NCBI GenBank assembly: GCA_934524985.1
Contig: CAKSYT010000008.1
Coordinates: 1-64,000, forward strand
Direction of reading: 5' to 3'
Origin: an uncultured Faecalibacterium sp.
GTDB taxonomy: Bacteria; Bacillota; Clostridia; Oscillospirales; Ruminococcaceae
DNA length: 64,000 nucleotides
Part shown: in pieces, positions 9,126-17,856 of the stretch
Layout: each line of letters starts with the position of its first letter
Position numbering within the stretch: position 1 is the first letter of the stretch
Notes under the pieces: generated by a model
Database searches by the model: none
What the model saw: the letters and a program-made list of their open reading frames with translations, nothing else
What the model was told of the DNA's origin: nothing
Position numbers and translations under genes: made by a program

Positions 9126-10355
9126 TCAGGTTCTGTAATCGCCGTTGATCTTCACATAGTCGTAGGTCAGATCGCAGCCCCACGCCTTGGCGCTTGCCTC
9201 GCCGGTGCCCATATCCACCTTGACCAGAACATCGTGCTCTGCCAGCACCTTGGCGGCTTCGTCCTCGCTGTACGGATGGTAAGCGGCGTTCTCGCAGACA
9301 TACACCTCGCCCGCCTTGCTGGAAAGCCAGACGCAGACCTTATCAATGGAGAAATCGCCGGGGGTGTAGCCGATGGCGCACAGGATGCGTCCCCAGTTGG
9401 CATCACGGCCAAAGACCGCCGCCTTGAACAGGTTGGAGCAGACCACGCTGCGGCTGACGGCGCGGGCGGTCTTGAGGTCGGGCGCGTGGGTCACCTCGCA
9501 GGTGATCAGGTGGGTGGCACCCTCGCCGTCTCCGGCGTGCTCGGCGCACATGTGCTCTGCAATGGCGGTCAGCGCTGCCACAAAGGCGGCGTAGTCCGCG
9601 TTCTCTTCGCAGATCTCCGGGTTGCCCGCCAGACCGGACGCCATGATGATGAGGGTATCGTTGGTGGAGGTGTCCAGATCCACGCTCATCTGGTTATAGG
9701 TGCTGGGCACAACGGTCTTGAGCGCCTTTTCCAGCAGCGCGGGCGAGACAGCAGCGTCGGTGGTGTAGAACGCCAGCATGGTAGCCATGTTGGGGGCGAT
9801 CATGCCGCTGCCCTTACCGATGGCACCCACGGTGCACACCTTGCCGCCCAGCTCGAACTGGATGGCGTACTCCTTTTTATGGGTGTCGGTGGTCATGATG
9901 GCGGTAGCAGCGTCCGTGCTGCCCTGCGCGGTGGCAGCCAGCTTTTCCGCCGCCGCCGGGATACCCCGGGCAAAGGGATCGATGACCATGGGCTGACCGA
10001 TGACACCGGTGGAGGCGGGCAGAACGTCCTTTTCGTCAATGTTCAGTGCCTTGCCCACCAGTGCACAGCACTCTTCTGCCAGCGCCACGCCGTTGGCGGC
10101 GCAGGTGTTGGCGTTGCCGCTGTTGACCACGATGGCCTGTGCATAGCCATCGGTCAGATGGGCACGGTCCACCTTGATGGGCGCGCCGCAGACCTTGTTG
10201 GTGGTGTACACGCCCGCAGCGGCGCAGCGCACCTCGGCCTTGATGAGCGCCAGATCGTATTTTTCGCTGTGATTTGCCCGGATGCCGCAATGGACACCGG
10301 CGGCGGCAAAGCCCTTGGGCGCGCAGATGCCGCCCGCAACTTCCTTATACTGCAT
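9126..10355 (-). CDS. argJ: Bifunctional ornithine acetyltransferase / N-acetylglutamate synthase
   Basis: Recycles the acetyl group from acetylornithine to glutamate, so no argE is needed, and may also make acetylglutamate from acetyl-CoA. The product is 409 residues. The self-cleavage site in KGSGMIAPNMATML lies between Ala191 and Thr192, Thr192 being the nucleophile at the new beta-chain N-terminus. I chose the ATG at 10355 (MQYKEVAGG) because AAAGGAAAATCGTT precedes it at good spacing; an upstream extension of 7 codons lacks a ribosome site. It lies between argC and argB in the operon. Confidence 0.95.
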   Translation of the reverse strand: MQYKEVAGGICAPKGFAAAGVHCGIRANHSEKYDLALIKAEVRCAAAGVYTTNKVCGAPIKVDRAHLTDGYAQAIVVNSGNANTCAANGVALAEECCALVGKALNIDEKDVLPASTGVIGQPMVIDPFARGIPAAAEKLAATAQGSTDAATAIMTTDTHKKEYAIQFELGGKVCTVGAIGKGSGMIAPNMATMLAFYTTDAAVSPALLEKALKTVVPSTYNQMSVDLDTSTNDTLIIMASGLAGNPEICEENADYAAFVAALTAIAEHMCAEHAGDGEGATHLITCEVTHAPDLKTARAVSRSVVCSNLFKAAVFGRDANWGRILCAIGYTPGDFSIDKVCVWLSSKAGEVYVCENAAYHPYSEDEAAKVLAEHDVLVKVDMGTGEASAKAWGCDLTYDYVKINGDYRT

Positions 10356-10388
10356 AACGATTTTCCTTTCCCACAAAGAAAAACAAGT

Positions 10389-11330
10389 TTATTCCAATCC
10401 CTTGGTCTCTTCTAGACCCAGCATCAGGTTCATGCACTGGACGGCGGCACCGGAGGAGCCTTTGCCCAGATTATCAAACAGCGAGACCAGCATCATCTGG
10501 TCCCCGGCGGCGTTCACGGTCAGGTACAGCTCCATGCGGTCGGTGCCCGCCATGGCGTTGGAGTACAGGCCGTTTTCCGGCAGCGGCTCGTTCAGGCCGT
10601 GTACCTTGACGGTGGCGGCGTCCTTGTAGTAGTCCGCAAGAGCGGCAGCCACGGCCTCGGCGGTAGTGCCCGCAAGGGTAAGATCCAGCGGCACCAGCAC
10701 CTGCATGCCGCAGTAGTAATCGCACACCACCGGCACGAACATCGGCGTGTGCGCAAGACCGCTGATCTTCTGCATCTCCGGCAGGTGCTTGTGGCCAAGG
10801 CTCAGGCCGTAGCTCTTGGGCGCATCCAGCTTGCTGTGCGCCGGGCGGTCGGAGCTTTCGTAGTCCGCGATCATCTTTTTACCGCCGCCGGAGTAGCCGG
10901 AGATGCCGGTGCAGCTGAAGGGGTAGCTTTGCGGCACCAGCCCCAGCTCCACCAGCGGGCGGGCGATGCTGATAAAGCCGCTGGCATAGCAGCCGGGCAC
11001 TGCCACGCGGTAGGAGTTCTGGATCTTTGCCTTCTGCCCCTTCAGCTCCGGGAAGCCGTAGTCCCATGCGGCATCGGTGCGGAAGGCGGTGGAGGTGTCC
11101 AGCACCTTCACGTCCGGGCGCAGCAGGGGCAGCACCTCTTTGGAGGCTGCATCCGGCAGGCAGAGGAAGGCAAGGTCGGCAGAATTGATGACCTTTGCCC
11201 GCTCGTGCACGTCCTTGCGCCCCTCGGCAGAGATAGACAGCAGCTCGATCTCCGGCCGTTCGGCCAGACGGTCGGCAATGCGCAGGCCGGTGGTGCCGGA
11301 AGAGCCATCAATAAATACCTTTACCTTCAT
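10389..11330 (-). CDS. argC: N-acetyl-gamma-glutamyl-phosphate reductase (short form)
   Basis: NADPH-dependent reduction of acetylglutamyl phosphate to the semialdehyde. The 313-residue protein is the short type of ArgC, with the dinucleotide motif DGSSGTTGLR at 8-17 and the catalytic cysteine in VPGCYASG at C114. The start at 11330 follows GGAGGAGG and forms an ATGA overlap with the argH stop, indicating translational coupling; an upstream in-frame start 18 bp earlier was rejected. It is followed after 33 bp by argJ. Confidence 0.95.
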   Translation of the reverse strand: MKVKVFIDGSSGTTGLRIADRLAERPEIELLSISAEGRKDVHERAKVINSADLAFLCLPDAASKEVLPLLRPDVKVLDTSTAFRTDAAWDYGFPELKGQKAKIQNSYRVAVPGCYASGFISIARPLVELGLVPQSYPFSCTGISGYSGGGKKMIADYESSDRPAHSKLDAPKSYGLSLGHKHLPEMQKISGLAHTPMFVPVVCDYYCGMQVLVPLDLTLAGTTAEAVAAALADYYKDAATVKVHGLNEPLPENGLYSNAMAGTDRMELYLTVNAAGDQMMLVSLFDNLGKGSSGAAVQCMNLMLGLEETKGLE

Positions 11331-12727
11331 GCGTTTTCCTCCTCCCATGCGTCCAGCCGCGCCGTTGCCAGCGCGATCTGGCGCTGGACGCTGGCGGCGC
11401 TGGGTCCGCCGTAGCTGGTGCGTCCCTCGCAGCAGTGCACAAGGTCGATGGCATCATAGATATCGTCCCCGAACAGCGGGCTGTAGGTCTGGAACTGGGT
11501 CAGGGTCAGTTCCTCCAGCGTTTTGTCGGCGGCGATGCAGTCCGACACCATGCAGCCGGTCAGCTTGTAGGCATCCCGGAAGGGCATTCCCTTCTTGGTC
11601 AGATAGTCGGCGCAGTCGGTGGCGTTGATAAAGCCCTTTGCGGCGGCGCGGCGCATATTGGCGGGCAGCGTTTTCATGGTGTCCAGCATGGGGGTAATGG
11701 TCTTGAGACAGAGCTCCAAGGTATCCACTGCATCAAAGATGGCTTCCTTGTCCTCCTGCATATCCTTGTTGTAGGCCAGCGGCAGACCCTTCATCATGAC
11801 CAGCAGGGTGTTCAGATCGCCGTACACGCGGCCGGTCTTGCCGCGGATGAGCTCGGTGACATCCGGGTTCTTCTTCTGGGGCATGATGGACGAGCCGGTG
11901 GTAAAGGCGTCGTCCAGCTCAATGAACTTGAACTCCCAGCTGCACCACAGGATGATCTCCTCCGAAAGGCGGGACAGGTGCATCATGCAGATGGAGATGG
12001 CGCTTGCCAGCTCGATGCAGAAATCACGGTCGGACACGCCGTCCAGACTGTTGGCGCAGGGGGCGGCAAAGCCCAGCTTCTCGGCGGTGAAATCCCGGTC
12101 CAGCGGGTAGGTGGTGCCCGCCAGAGCGCCGGAGCCCAGCGGGCACTGGCTGTCCATGCGGGCGGTGGCGTCCGCAAAGCGGTCGAGGTCGCGCAGCAGC
12201 ATGGAAGCGTAGGCCATCAGCGCATGACCAAAGGTGATGGGCTGGGCGCGCTGCAAATGGGTGTAGCCGGGCATGACGGAGGCGGTGTTCTCCGCCGCCT
12301 TTTTGCACAGCACCCGCACCAGCTCCACGATGTAGGCCTGCAAAGTCTTGCTGTAATCCCGCAAAGTCAGGCGGATATCCAGCGCCACCTGATCGTTGCG
12401 GCTGCGGCCGGTGTGCAGCCGCTTGCCCGCATCCCCGATGCGGGCGGTCAGGGTCTGCTCCACAAAGGTGTGCACGTCCTCGGCGGCGGGATCGATGGTC
12501 AGCGCACCGCTGGACAGATCGTCCGCGATGGAAGCCAGACCGCTGAGGATATCCGTGCAGTCCTGCTCCGAGATGATGCCCTGCCGTGCCAGCATGGCGG
12601 CGTGGACGCCGCTGCCGCGCATATCCTGCGCGATCATCCGCTGGTCGAAGCGGATGGAGGAGTTGAAGTCGTTGACGCGGCTGTCCACCGCCTTGGAAAA
12701 CCGACCCTTCCAGAGTTGTTCTGCCAT
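11327..12727 (-). CDS. argH: Argininosuccinate lyase
   Basis: Last step of arginine synthesis, splitting argininosuccinate to arginine and fumarate. The product is 466 residues. The fumarase/aspartase signature GSSIMPQKKNP lies at 278-288, with TGRSRNDQ at 106-113 and the histidine-bearing GYTHLQRAQP at 154-163. It is the first gene of the tightly packed argHCJBDF block, separated from argG by a 313-bp gap that holds a terminator and a repeat, so it may have its own promoter. Confidence 0.96.
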   Translation of the reverse strand: MAEQLWKGRFSKAVDSRVNDFNSSIRFDQRMIAQDMRGSGVHAAMLARQGIISEQDCTDILSGLASIADDLSSGALTIDPAAEDVHTFVEQTLTARIGDAGKRLHTGRSRNDQVALDIRLTLRDYSKTLQAYIVELVRVLCKKAAENTASVMPGYTHLQRAQPITFGHALMAYASMLLRDLDRFADATARMDSQCPLGSGALAGTTYPLDRDFTAEKLGFAAPCANSLDGVSDRDFCIELASAISICMMHLSRLSEEIILWCSWEFKFIELDDAFTTGSSIMPQKKNPDVTELIRGKTGRVYGDLNTLLVMMKGLPLAYNKDMQEDKEAIFDAVDTLELCLKTITPMLDTMKTLPANMRRAAAKGFINATDCADYLTKKGMPFRDAYKLTGCMVSDCIAADKTLEELTLTQFQTYSPLFGDDIYDAIDLVHCCEGRTSYGGPSAASVQRQIALATARLDAWEEENA

Positions 12728-12765
12728 AATAAGCTCCTTAACCGTAAACAGGCAGCTATCCTACG

Positions 12766-12892
12766 CCCTCATCAGTCACCTTCGGTGACAGCTTCCCCCG
12801 GCCGGGGGAAGCCTTCAAGGCGCTGCCGTGTCGAAAGCCTTCCCCCAGACGGGGGAAGGTGGCATGACGCGGAGCGGCATGACGGATGAGGG
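12766..12892. repeat. Imperfect palindromic repeat between argG and argH
   Basis: The unit starts CCCTCATCAGTCACC and ends GGCATGACGGATGAGGG, with inner arms AGCTTCCCCC/GGGGGAAG. It is a relative of the A modules elsewhere in the window, with TCA replacing the usual TCTCA. It could fold into a long hairpin in the argG-argH intergenic RNA. Confidence 0.8.
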
Positions 12893-12921
12893 TGCAATTT
12901 CTGCCAATAATATATTTCTTA

Positions 12922-12972
12922 TAAAAACGGCAAAGCCGCCGCAGGGGAAAACGCTCCTGCGGCGGTGCCGCC
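12922..12972 (-). terminator. Probable argG terminator
   Basis: Stem CCGCCGCAGG/CCTGCGGCGG, followed on the minus strand by a GC tail and TTTTTATAAG. It would separate argG from argHCJBDF. Possible weak promoter elements for argH (TTGCCG, TATTAT at about 15-bp spacing) lie just downstream and are unproven. Confidence 0.65.
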
Positions 12973-13040
12973 GGCAACGATGCCGGTGTGAGAACCCGCG
13001 TGTGAAAGTGTGAAAACACACGCAGTCGAAAATGTTGCGG

Positions 13041-14273
13041 TTACTTGACCTCCGGCCAGTTCTTGGACAGCTTTGCGCGCTCCTTGATGGACAGGCCGAA
13101 CAGGTTGATGAAGCCTGCGGCATCGGCCTGATTGTAGTCCTCGTCCTCACCGAAGGAAGCGGTCTGCTCGTCGTACAGGGTGTACGGAGAGGTGACGCCG
13201 GCGTTGATCATGTTGCCCTTGTAAAGCTTCAGCTTCACATCGCCGGTCACGGTCTTTTCCAGACTGTCGGCAAAGGCATCCAGTGCCTCGCGCAGCGGGG
13301 TGAACCACTGGCCGTTGTACACGATATCAGCGTACTTCTGTGCCAGCTGTGCCTTGAAGTGGGCACTCTCCTTGTCCAGCGTGATGGTCTCCAGCACGTC
13401 GATAGCCTTGTACAGGATGGCGCCGCCGGGAGTCTCGTACACGCCGCGGCTCTTCATGCCCACCAGACGGTTCTCCACGATGTCCAGCAGACCAATGCCG
13501 TTTGCGCCGCCCAGCTGGTTCAGGTACTCCACCAGCTCCACAGCGCCCATCTCCTTGCCGTCCACGGCAGTGGGGATGCCCTTTTCAAAGTGGATGGTCA
13601 CATAGGTGGGCACATCGGGTGCCTGCTCGGGGCTGACGCCCAGCTCCAGGAAGCCGGGCTTATTGTACTGGGGCTCGTTGGCGGGGCTCTCCAGATCCAG
13701 ACCCTCGTGGCTCAGATGCCACAGGTTCTTGTCCTTGGAGTAGTTGGTCTCGCGGTTGATCTTCAGGGGGATGTGGTGCGCCTCAGCGTAGTCGATCTCC
13801 TCGTCACGGCTCTTGATGTCCCACTCACGCCACGGAGCGATGATGGCCATATCCGGGCAAAAAGCCTTGAGGGTCAGCTCAAAACGCACCTGATCGTTGC
13901 CCTTGCCGGTGCAGCCGTGGCAGATGGCATCTGCACCCTCCTTGATGGCGATGTCTGCCAGTGCCTTGGCAATGCACGGACGTGCAAAGCTGGTACCCAG
14001 CAGGTAGTCCTCGTACTTTGCGCCGAACTTCAGGGTGGGGAAGATGTAGTTCTCCACAAAGTCCTTCTTCAGGTCCAGCACATACAGCTTGGATGCGCCG
14101 GTAGCCTTGGCCTTTTCTTCCAGACCGTCCAGCTCGGTGCCCTGACCTACGTCACCGGAAACGGCGATGACCTCGCAGTTGTTGTAGTTTTCCTTCAGCC
14201 AGGGAATGATGATGGAGGTATCCAGACCGCCGGAGTAAGCCAGCACGACTTTTTTGATGTTTTCCTTTTTCAT
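13041..14273 (-). CDS. argG: Argininosuccinate synthase
   Basis: ATP-dependent condensation of citrulline and aspartate to argininosuccinate. The ATP pyrophosphatase loop AYSGGLDTS is at 12-20, and the body is typical of the family at 410 residues. I chose ATG at 14273 ([10 protein letters not shown]) because AAAAGGAGCG precedes it and the strong promoter lies 95 bp upstream; longer in-frame starts would fall inside that promoter. It heads the arginine cluster and is probably its own transcription unit, since a hairpin follows it. Confidence 0.97.
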   Translation of the reverse strand: MKKENIKKVVLAYSGGLDTSIIIPWLKENYNNCEVIAVSGDVGQGTELDGLEEKAKATGASKLYVLDLKKDFVENYIFPTLKFGAKYEDYLLGTSFARPCIAKALADIAIKEGADAICHGCTGKGNDQVRFELTLKAFCPDMAIIAPWREWDIKSRDEEIDYAEAHHIPLKINRETNYSKDKNLWHLSHEGLDLESPANEPQYNKPGFLELGVSPEQAPDVPTYVTIHFEKGIPTAVDGKEMGAVELVEYLNQLGGANGIGLLDIVENRLVGMKSRGVYETPGGAILYKAIDVLETITLDKESAHFKAQLAQKYADIVYNGQWFTPLREALDAFADSLEKTVTGDVKLKLYKGNMINAGVTSPYTLYDEQTASFGEDEDYNQADAAGFINLFGLSIKERAKLSKNWPEVK

Positions 14274-14367
14274 GATAAACGCGCTCCTTTTAATAAAAAT
14301 ACACTTTTGTTCTCTGATGCGCATTTCCCTTCGCATCCTCTGTCTTTCGTTTGCGGTTGATGCTTTT

Positions 14368-14395
14368 ATTATACGCAGCGCGGGTTTTTCGTCAA
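14368..14395 (-). promoter_or_regulatory. Strong sigma-A promoter of argG
   Basis: TTGACG (14390-14395), 16-bp spacer, TATAAT (14368-14373) on the minus strand, about 95 bp before the argG ATG. Confidence 0.85.
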
Positions 14396-14448
14396 TGCTA
14401 AAAACTGCCAAACATAGCGCCTGTTTCGCTGTTCTTTTGGTTCAACCT

Positions 14449-14494
14449 GTATCTTTATGCAAATGTTTTTAAATATATGCGTATTTTATGCAAT
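14449..14494 (-). promoter_or_regulatory. Candidate ArgR/AhrC operator pair (ARG boxes)
   Basis: Two copies of TTGCATAAA(A/G)ATAC-like sequence in the same orientation (14449-14463 and 14481-14493), the second forming an imperfect palindrome ATGCGTATTTTATGCA. ArgR-family boxes are AT-rich imperfect palindromes around TGCATAAAAATTCA. They lie 55-100 bp upstream of the -35. The assignment is inference. Confidence 0.45.
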
Positions 14495-14530
14495 TCGAGT
14501 GTATTTTTTCATGGAGGTTTTGCGCAAACT

Positions 14531-14797
14531 CCCTCAGGCAAAGCCTGACGGCTTTGCCAGCTCCCTCGGGGAGGGAGCCTCTGGCGCGGCGGCAAAGTTT
14601 CTTATTGCGTCCGAAACTTTAGCGATGATGTTAGCAGCGTGCGCCCTCTCAGTCAAAGCCTATGGCTTTGCCAGCTCTCCCAAAGGGAGAGCCAAGTGCA
14701 CTGCCGGAAACTTTCTCATTGAACCTAATACTTTAGTGCCGAACTTTACGGCTTGGCTCTCCCCTTGGGAGAGCTGGCGCGGGAGCGCCTGAGAGGG
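14531..14797. repeat. Family A repeat cluster upstream of argG
   Basis: It starts with CCCTCAGGCAAAGCC, contains CCCTCTCAGTCAAAGCC, CTCTCCCAAAGGGAGAG and ACTTTAG...TTTACGGCTTGG segments, and ends GGAGCGCCTGAGAGGG. It fills the gap between argG control DNA and the next terminator. No ribosome-linked reading frame was seen. Confidence 0.85.
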
Positions 14798-14814
14798 CGT
14801 TTTCCCCAATAAAC

Positions 14815-14852
14815 AAAACCACCGGAGCATCCGCAGATGCTCCGGTGGTTTT
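14815..14852 (-). terminator. Terminator of the EIIC-like gene
   Basis: Perfect stem AAAACCACCGGAGCATC/GATGCTCCGGTGGTTTT around a short loop, just past the stop at 14864. The A/T flanks allow it to work in both directions. Confidence 0.9.
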
Positions 14853-14863
14853 ACTATAACTAT

Positions 14864-15922
14864 TTAGTTCAGTTTCAAGTCGCCTTCCTTGATCCAGCCC
14901 AGCTTGCGCTCTACCTCGCAGAACACTACGCTGAGCACGGCGGGCAGCACAAAGCACAGCAGCACCATGGCAGCCCAGTCCATGGGGGTGATGGCGGCCT
15001 TGGTACCGGCGGCAATATCGCTGACCCAGCCGGTGTAAACGCCGATCTGACCCACCAGACCGCAGGTGCCCATGCCAGAGGAGACCGCCGCGCCGTTCAT
15101 CTCAAAGTGGAACAGGCAGGTAGCCAGCGGGCCGGTGATGGCACTGGCCAGCGTGGGGGCGATCCAGATGCGGGGGTTCTTGATGATGTTGCCCATCTGC
15201 AGCATACTGGTGCCCAGACCCTGACTGACAAGGCCGCCTACGCCGTTCTCCTTGTAGCTCATCACGGCAAAGCCCACCATCTGGGCGCAGCAGCCTGCCA
15301 CGGCAGCGCCGCCTGCAAGGCCGGTCAGACCCAGTGCGGCGCAGATGGCAGCGGAGGAGATGGGCAGGGTCAGTGCCACGCCCACGATGACCGACACCAG
15401 AATGCCCATGACCAGCGGAGCCTGCTCGGTGGCCCACATAATAAGAGTGCCCACCTGACTTGCGGCTGCGCCGATGGGGGCGGCGATGAGCATGGAAAGC
15501 CCGACACCTGCAAAGATGGTCACCAGCGGGGTAACAAGGATATCCACCTTGGTCTCCTTGCTCACGGCCTTGCCCAGCTCTGCTGCCACAATGGCGATGA
15601 TGAGCACGGCCAGCGGGCCGCCTGCACCGCCCAGCGCATTGGCCGAGTAGCCCACGGTGATCAGGCTGAACAGCACCAGCGGCGGGCAATGCAGTGCCCA
15701 GCCGATAGCACAGGCCATGGCGGGGCCGCTCATGGCAGTGGCGTAGCCGCCCAGATCCACCAGCAATTCCAGACCGGTCTGCTGACCCACCGTCTTGATG
15801 ATGGTACCGATGAGCAGGCTGGCGAACAGGCCCTGTGCCATTGCGCCCAGCGCGTCAATGAGGTAACGCTGCGGAGTGATAACGATATCCTTCCGCGCCA
15901 AAAAATCTTTCAGCTTCGACAT
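14864..15922 (-). CDS. PTS EIIC-type membrane protein
   Basis: A 352-residue, very hydrophobic protein with about eight to ten membrane segments. It matches the compact EIIC_2 group of phosphotransferase permease-like proteins (N-terminal LKDFLARKDIVITPQRYLIDALGAMAQGLFASLLIGTI-type sequence). It probably transports or senses a small solute; the substrate is unknown and no EIIA or EIIB is adjacent. HPr and EI genes lie 3 kb away on the other strand. Start ATG at 15922 follows GAAAGGCAAG. A seven-codon upstream extension was rejected for lack of a ribosome site. Confidence 0.75.
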   Translation of the reverse strand: MSKLKDFLARKDIVITPQRYLIDALGAMAQGLFASLLIGTIIKTVGQQTGLELLVDLGGYATAMSGPAMACAIGWALHCPPLVLFSLITVGYSANALGGAGGPLAVLIIAIVAAELGKAVSKETKVDILVTPLVTIFAGVGLSMLIAAPIGAAASQVGTLIMWATEQAPLVMGILVSVIVGVALTLPISSAAICAALGLTGLAGGAAVAGCCAQMVGFAVMSYKENGVGGLVSQGLGTSMLQMGNIIKNPRIWIAPTLASAITGPLATCLFHFEMNGAAVSSGMGTCGLVGQIGVYTGWVSDIAAGTKAAITPMDWAAMVLLCFVLPAVLSVVFCEVERKLGWIKEGDLKLN

Positions 15923-15977
15923 AAAACTTGCCTTTCTATCCAAAACAGATCGTTAAAGTTACGAACGTATGCTCTGT

Positions 15978-16006
15978 ATCATACCATACACCTGTCAAGA
16001 CAGCAA
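15978..16006 (-). promoter_or_regulatory. Promoter of the EIIC-like gene
   Basis: TTGCTG (16001-16006), 17-bp spacer, TATGAT (15978-15983) on the minus strand. This shares the 390-bp divergent gap 15923-16313 with the muramidase promoter; nothing else was recognised there except GC-rich hairpin sequence in the muramidase leader. Confidence 0.5.
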
Positions 16007-16134
16007 GAGGTTGCTGGAAAAAATGTGAAATTTCGGCTTTGTGCAATGTTCTGCCCTGCCGGAACGTATTCCATTTGGAACTTTTTCCGACACACTGCCC
16101 CGGTGGAGAATTTGTGTAGAAGCCCGCTGTGCCG

Positions 16135-16164
16135 TTGACTGCTCCCCGCGTGCGGGTGTATACT
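16135..16164 (+). promoter_or_regulatory. Promoter of the GH25 muramidase gene
   Basis: TTGACT (16135-16140), 18-bp spacer, TATACT (16159-16164). It implies a leader of about 140 nt that contains GC-rich hairpins (around 16226-16290) before GATTCGGAGGCAG and the ATG. Confidence 0.75.
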
Positions 16165-16313
16165 AAGGGAAGAGTAAAGTTATCATCCGCCGTCCTTTTT
16201 GTTATAAGCGCATGGGCGGCGTGAAATAAAAGCGGGCCCGCCCCGGGCAAGGGGCAAGGACCCGGTGCAGCACAGCGCTGCACCACCGGGAGATTCGGAG
16301 GCAGAGACGACAG

Positions 16314-17729
16314 ATGAAAAAACGATTTGACCTTTCCGGCACAGCCCGCCGCAAGGCGGCAACAGCCGTTGCAGCGCTGACCATGGCGCTGGTTCTGGCT
16401 GTGGGCGGCGTGGGGGCTGCGACCCTGCTGTCTGCACAGTCGGAAACTTTGACCGTGGGCGCGGTCGTGCCCCATATTACCGCCGAGACGCCGCAGGCAA
16501 GCAGCCCGGCAGTGGCTGACCCTGCCCCGGAAGCCGAGAGCGCAGCGAGCGCCGCCCCGGAACAGGCAGCGGAAAGCACCGCGCAGCAGGCTGACCCTGC
16601 CCCGGCGCAGACGGAAAAACCGGAAACCGCCGAAACCGCACCGGCTGCACCGGAAGAAGCTGCCGAAACACCGGAAGCACCGGCTCAGCCCGCCGAGGAT
16701 GCCGCACTGGAAGAGGAGAACTCCCCTGCCATGCTGCTGGAAGAGACCCCGGAGCTGGCCGCGCAGGACCCGCAGGCTCCCGCAGCGGACGGCACCGCCC
16801 AGAACGACACCGCCAGCCAGCACACCCCGGAGGACAGCGTACTGCTGACCCCGGAGCAGATCCAGCAGGCGCTGGATTCCGGCGCACTGGAGGATGCCGA
16901 AGCGCAGTGCATCGACCTGACCGATGAAAACGGCTTTTTCCAGTGGCTGTTCAACTGGCTGTTCGGCATCAAGGAAGAAGAGCCGGTGTACTCCGGCTGG
17001 CGCACCGAGAACGGCAAGACCTACTACTATGCACAGAACACCAACAAAAAGGTCACCGGTCTGCGCTCCATTGACGGCAAGCTGTATTATTTTGATGCCA
17101 ACGGCGTAAAACAGGATAACGTGACCTTTGGCATCGACGTGTCCAAGTATCAATCCGGGCTGGACTGGAACAAGATCAAAAAGACCGGCGTGAGCTTCGT
17201 CATCATCCGCATCGGCTACCGGGGCTACGGTGCCGAGGGCAAGCTGGTCAAGGACCCCATGTTCGAAGAGCACTTCACCAACGCCCGCAACGCAGGGCTG
17301 AAGGTGGGCGTGTATTTCTTTACGCAGGCCGTAAACGAAGCCGAAGCGCAGGAGGAGGCTGAGGGCTGCAACTGGGCGCTGAACGGCCGGATGCTGGACT
17401 ACCCCATCTTCTACGACACCGAGGCTTCCACCGCCCCGGGCGGTACCGGCCGCGCCGACGGTCTGGGGGTTGAGGACCGTACCAAGTGCGCCATCGCCTT
17501 CTGCGAGCGGGTAAAGGAGCTGGGCTACAAGCCCGGCGTGTACGCCTCCACTACATGGTACCGCAAGCGGGTGGACTACAACACCCTGCGCAGCCGCTAC
17601 ACCATCTGGAACGCCCACTACGGCGTCTCCTCCAGCCCCATCGGCTGCGATCTGTGGCAGGGCACCGAGAAAGCCCGCATCAACGGTTACAGCGGCGAGC
17701 TGGACGCCAATATCAGCTATATCGGGTAA
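16314..17729 (+). CDS. Secreted GH25 muramidase with cell-wall-binding repeats
   Basis: Exported lysozyme-like enzyme expected to cut peptidoglycan between MurNAc and GlcNAc. The 471 residues divide into a signal/anchor segment (about 12-42), a low-complexity Ala/Pro/Glu linker (about 55-175), two choline-binding-type repeats (GWRTENGKTYYY, about 228-262), and a GH25 domain (about 270-471). The acidic active-site positions are visible in FGIDVSKYQ (D275) and FYDTEAS (D368, E370). It has its own promoter and terminator. Likely roles are cell separation or wall turnover; phage origin is unlikely given the long linker and isolation. Confidence 0.9.
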   Translation: MKKRFDLSGTARRKAATAVAALTMALVLAVGGVGAATLLSAQSETLTVGAVVPHITAETPQASSPAVADPAPEAESAASAAPEQAAESTAQQADPAPAQTEKPETAETAPAAPEEAAETPEAPAQPAEDAALEEENSPAMLLEETPELAAQDPQAPAADGTAQNDTASQHTPEDSVLLTPEQIQQALDSGALEDAEAQCIDLTDENGFFQWLFNWLFGIKEEEPVYSGWRTENGKTYYYAQNTNKKVTGLRSIDGKLYYFDANGVKQDNVTFGIDVSKYQSGLDWNKIKKTGVSFVIIRIGYRGYGAEGKLVKDPMFEEHFTNARNAGLKVGVYFFTQAVNEAEAQEEAEGCNWALNGRMLDYPIFYDTEASTAPGGTGRADGLGVEDRTKCAIAFCERVKELGYKPGVYASTTWYRKRVDYNTLRSRYTIWNAHYGVSSSPIGCDLWQGTEKARINGYSGELDANISYIG

Positions 17730-17737
17730 AAGAGACT

Positions 17738-17783
17738 AAACACCCCCGGTCAGCGGCGTAAGCCCTGACCGGGGGTGTTTTTA
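17738..17783 (+). terminator. Terminator after the muramidase gene
   Basis: AAACACCCCCGGTCAG/CTGACCGGGGGTGTTT hairpin followed by TTTA. Confidence 0.92.
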
Positions 17784-17799
17784 TCATACTCCCCTGTTT

Positions 17800-17828
17800 T
17801 TGTGCATAAGCTTGTGGCAGAGTATGCA
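17800..17828 (+). promoter_or_regulatory. Candidate promoter of the DUF4830 gene
   Basis: TTGTGC (17800-17805), 17-bp spacer, TATGCA (17823-17828), about 30 bp before the chosen ATG. Confidence 0.4.
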
Positions 17829-17856
17829 AGCGCAAATGGCGGGGAGGCATGGGGAT

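Noticed and set aside
7030..12889. Several long plus-strand frames opposite argD-argH
   Set aside because: They are antisense shadows of well-conserved arginine genes with high GC3; none resembles a protein family.
15936..17618. 560-codon minus-strand frame opposite the muramidase gene
   Set aside because: Shadow of the GH25 gene; Gly/Arg/Cys-rich low-complexity translation with no start signals, while the plus strand has clear catalytic motifs.
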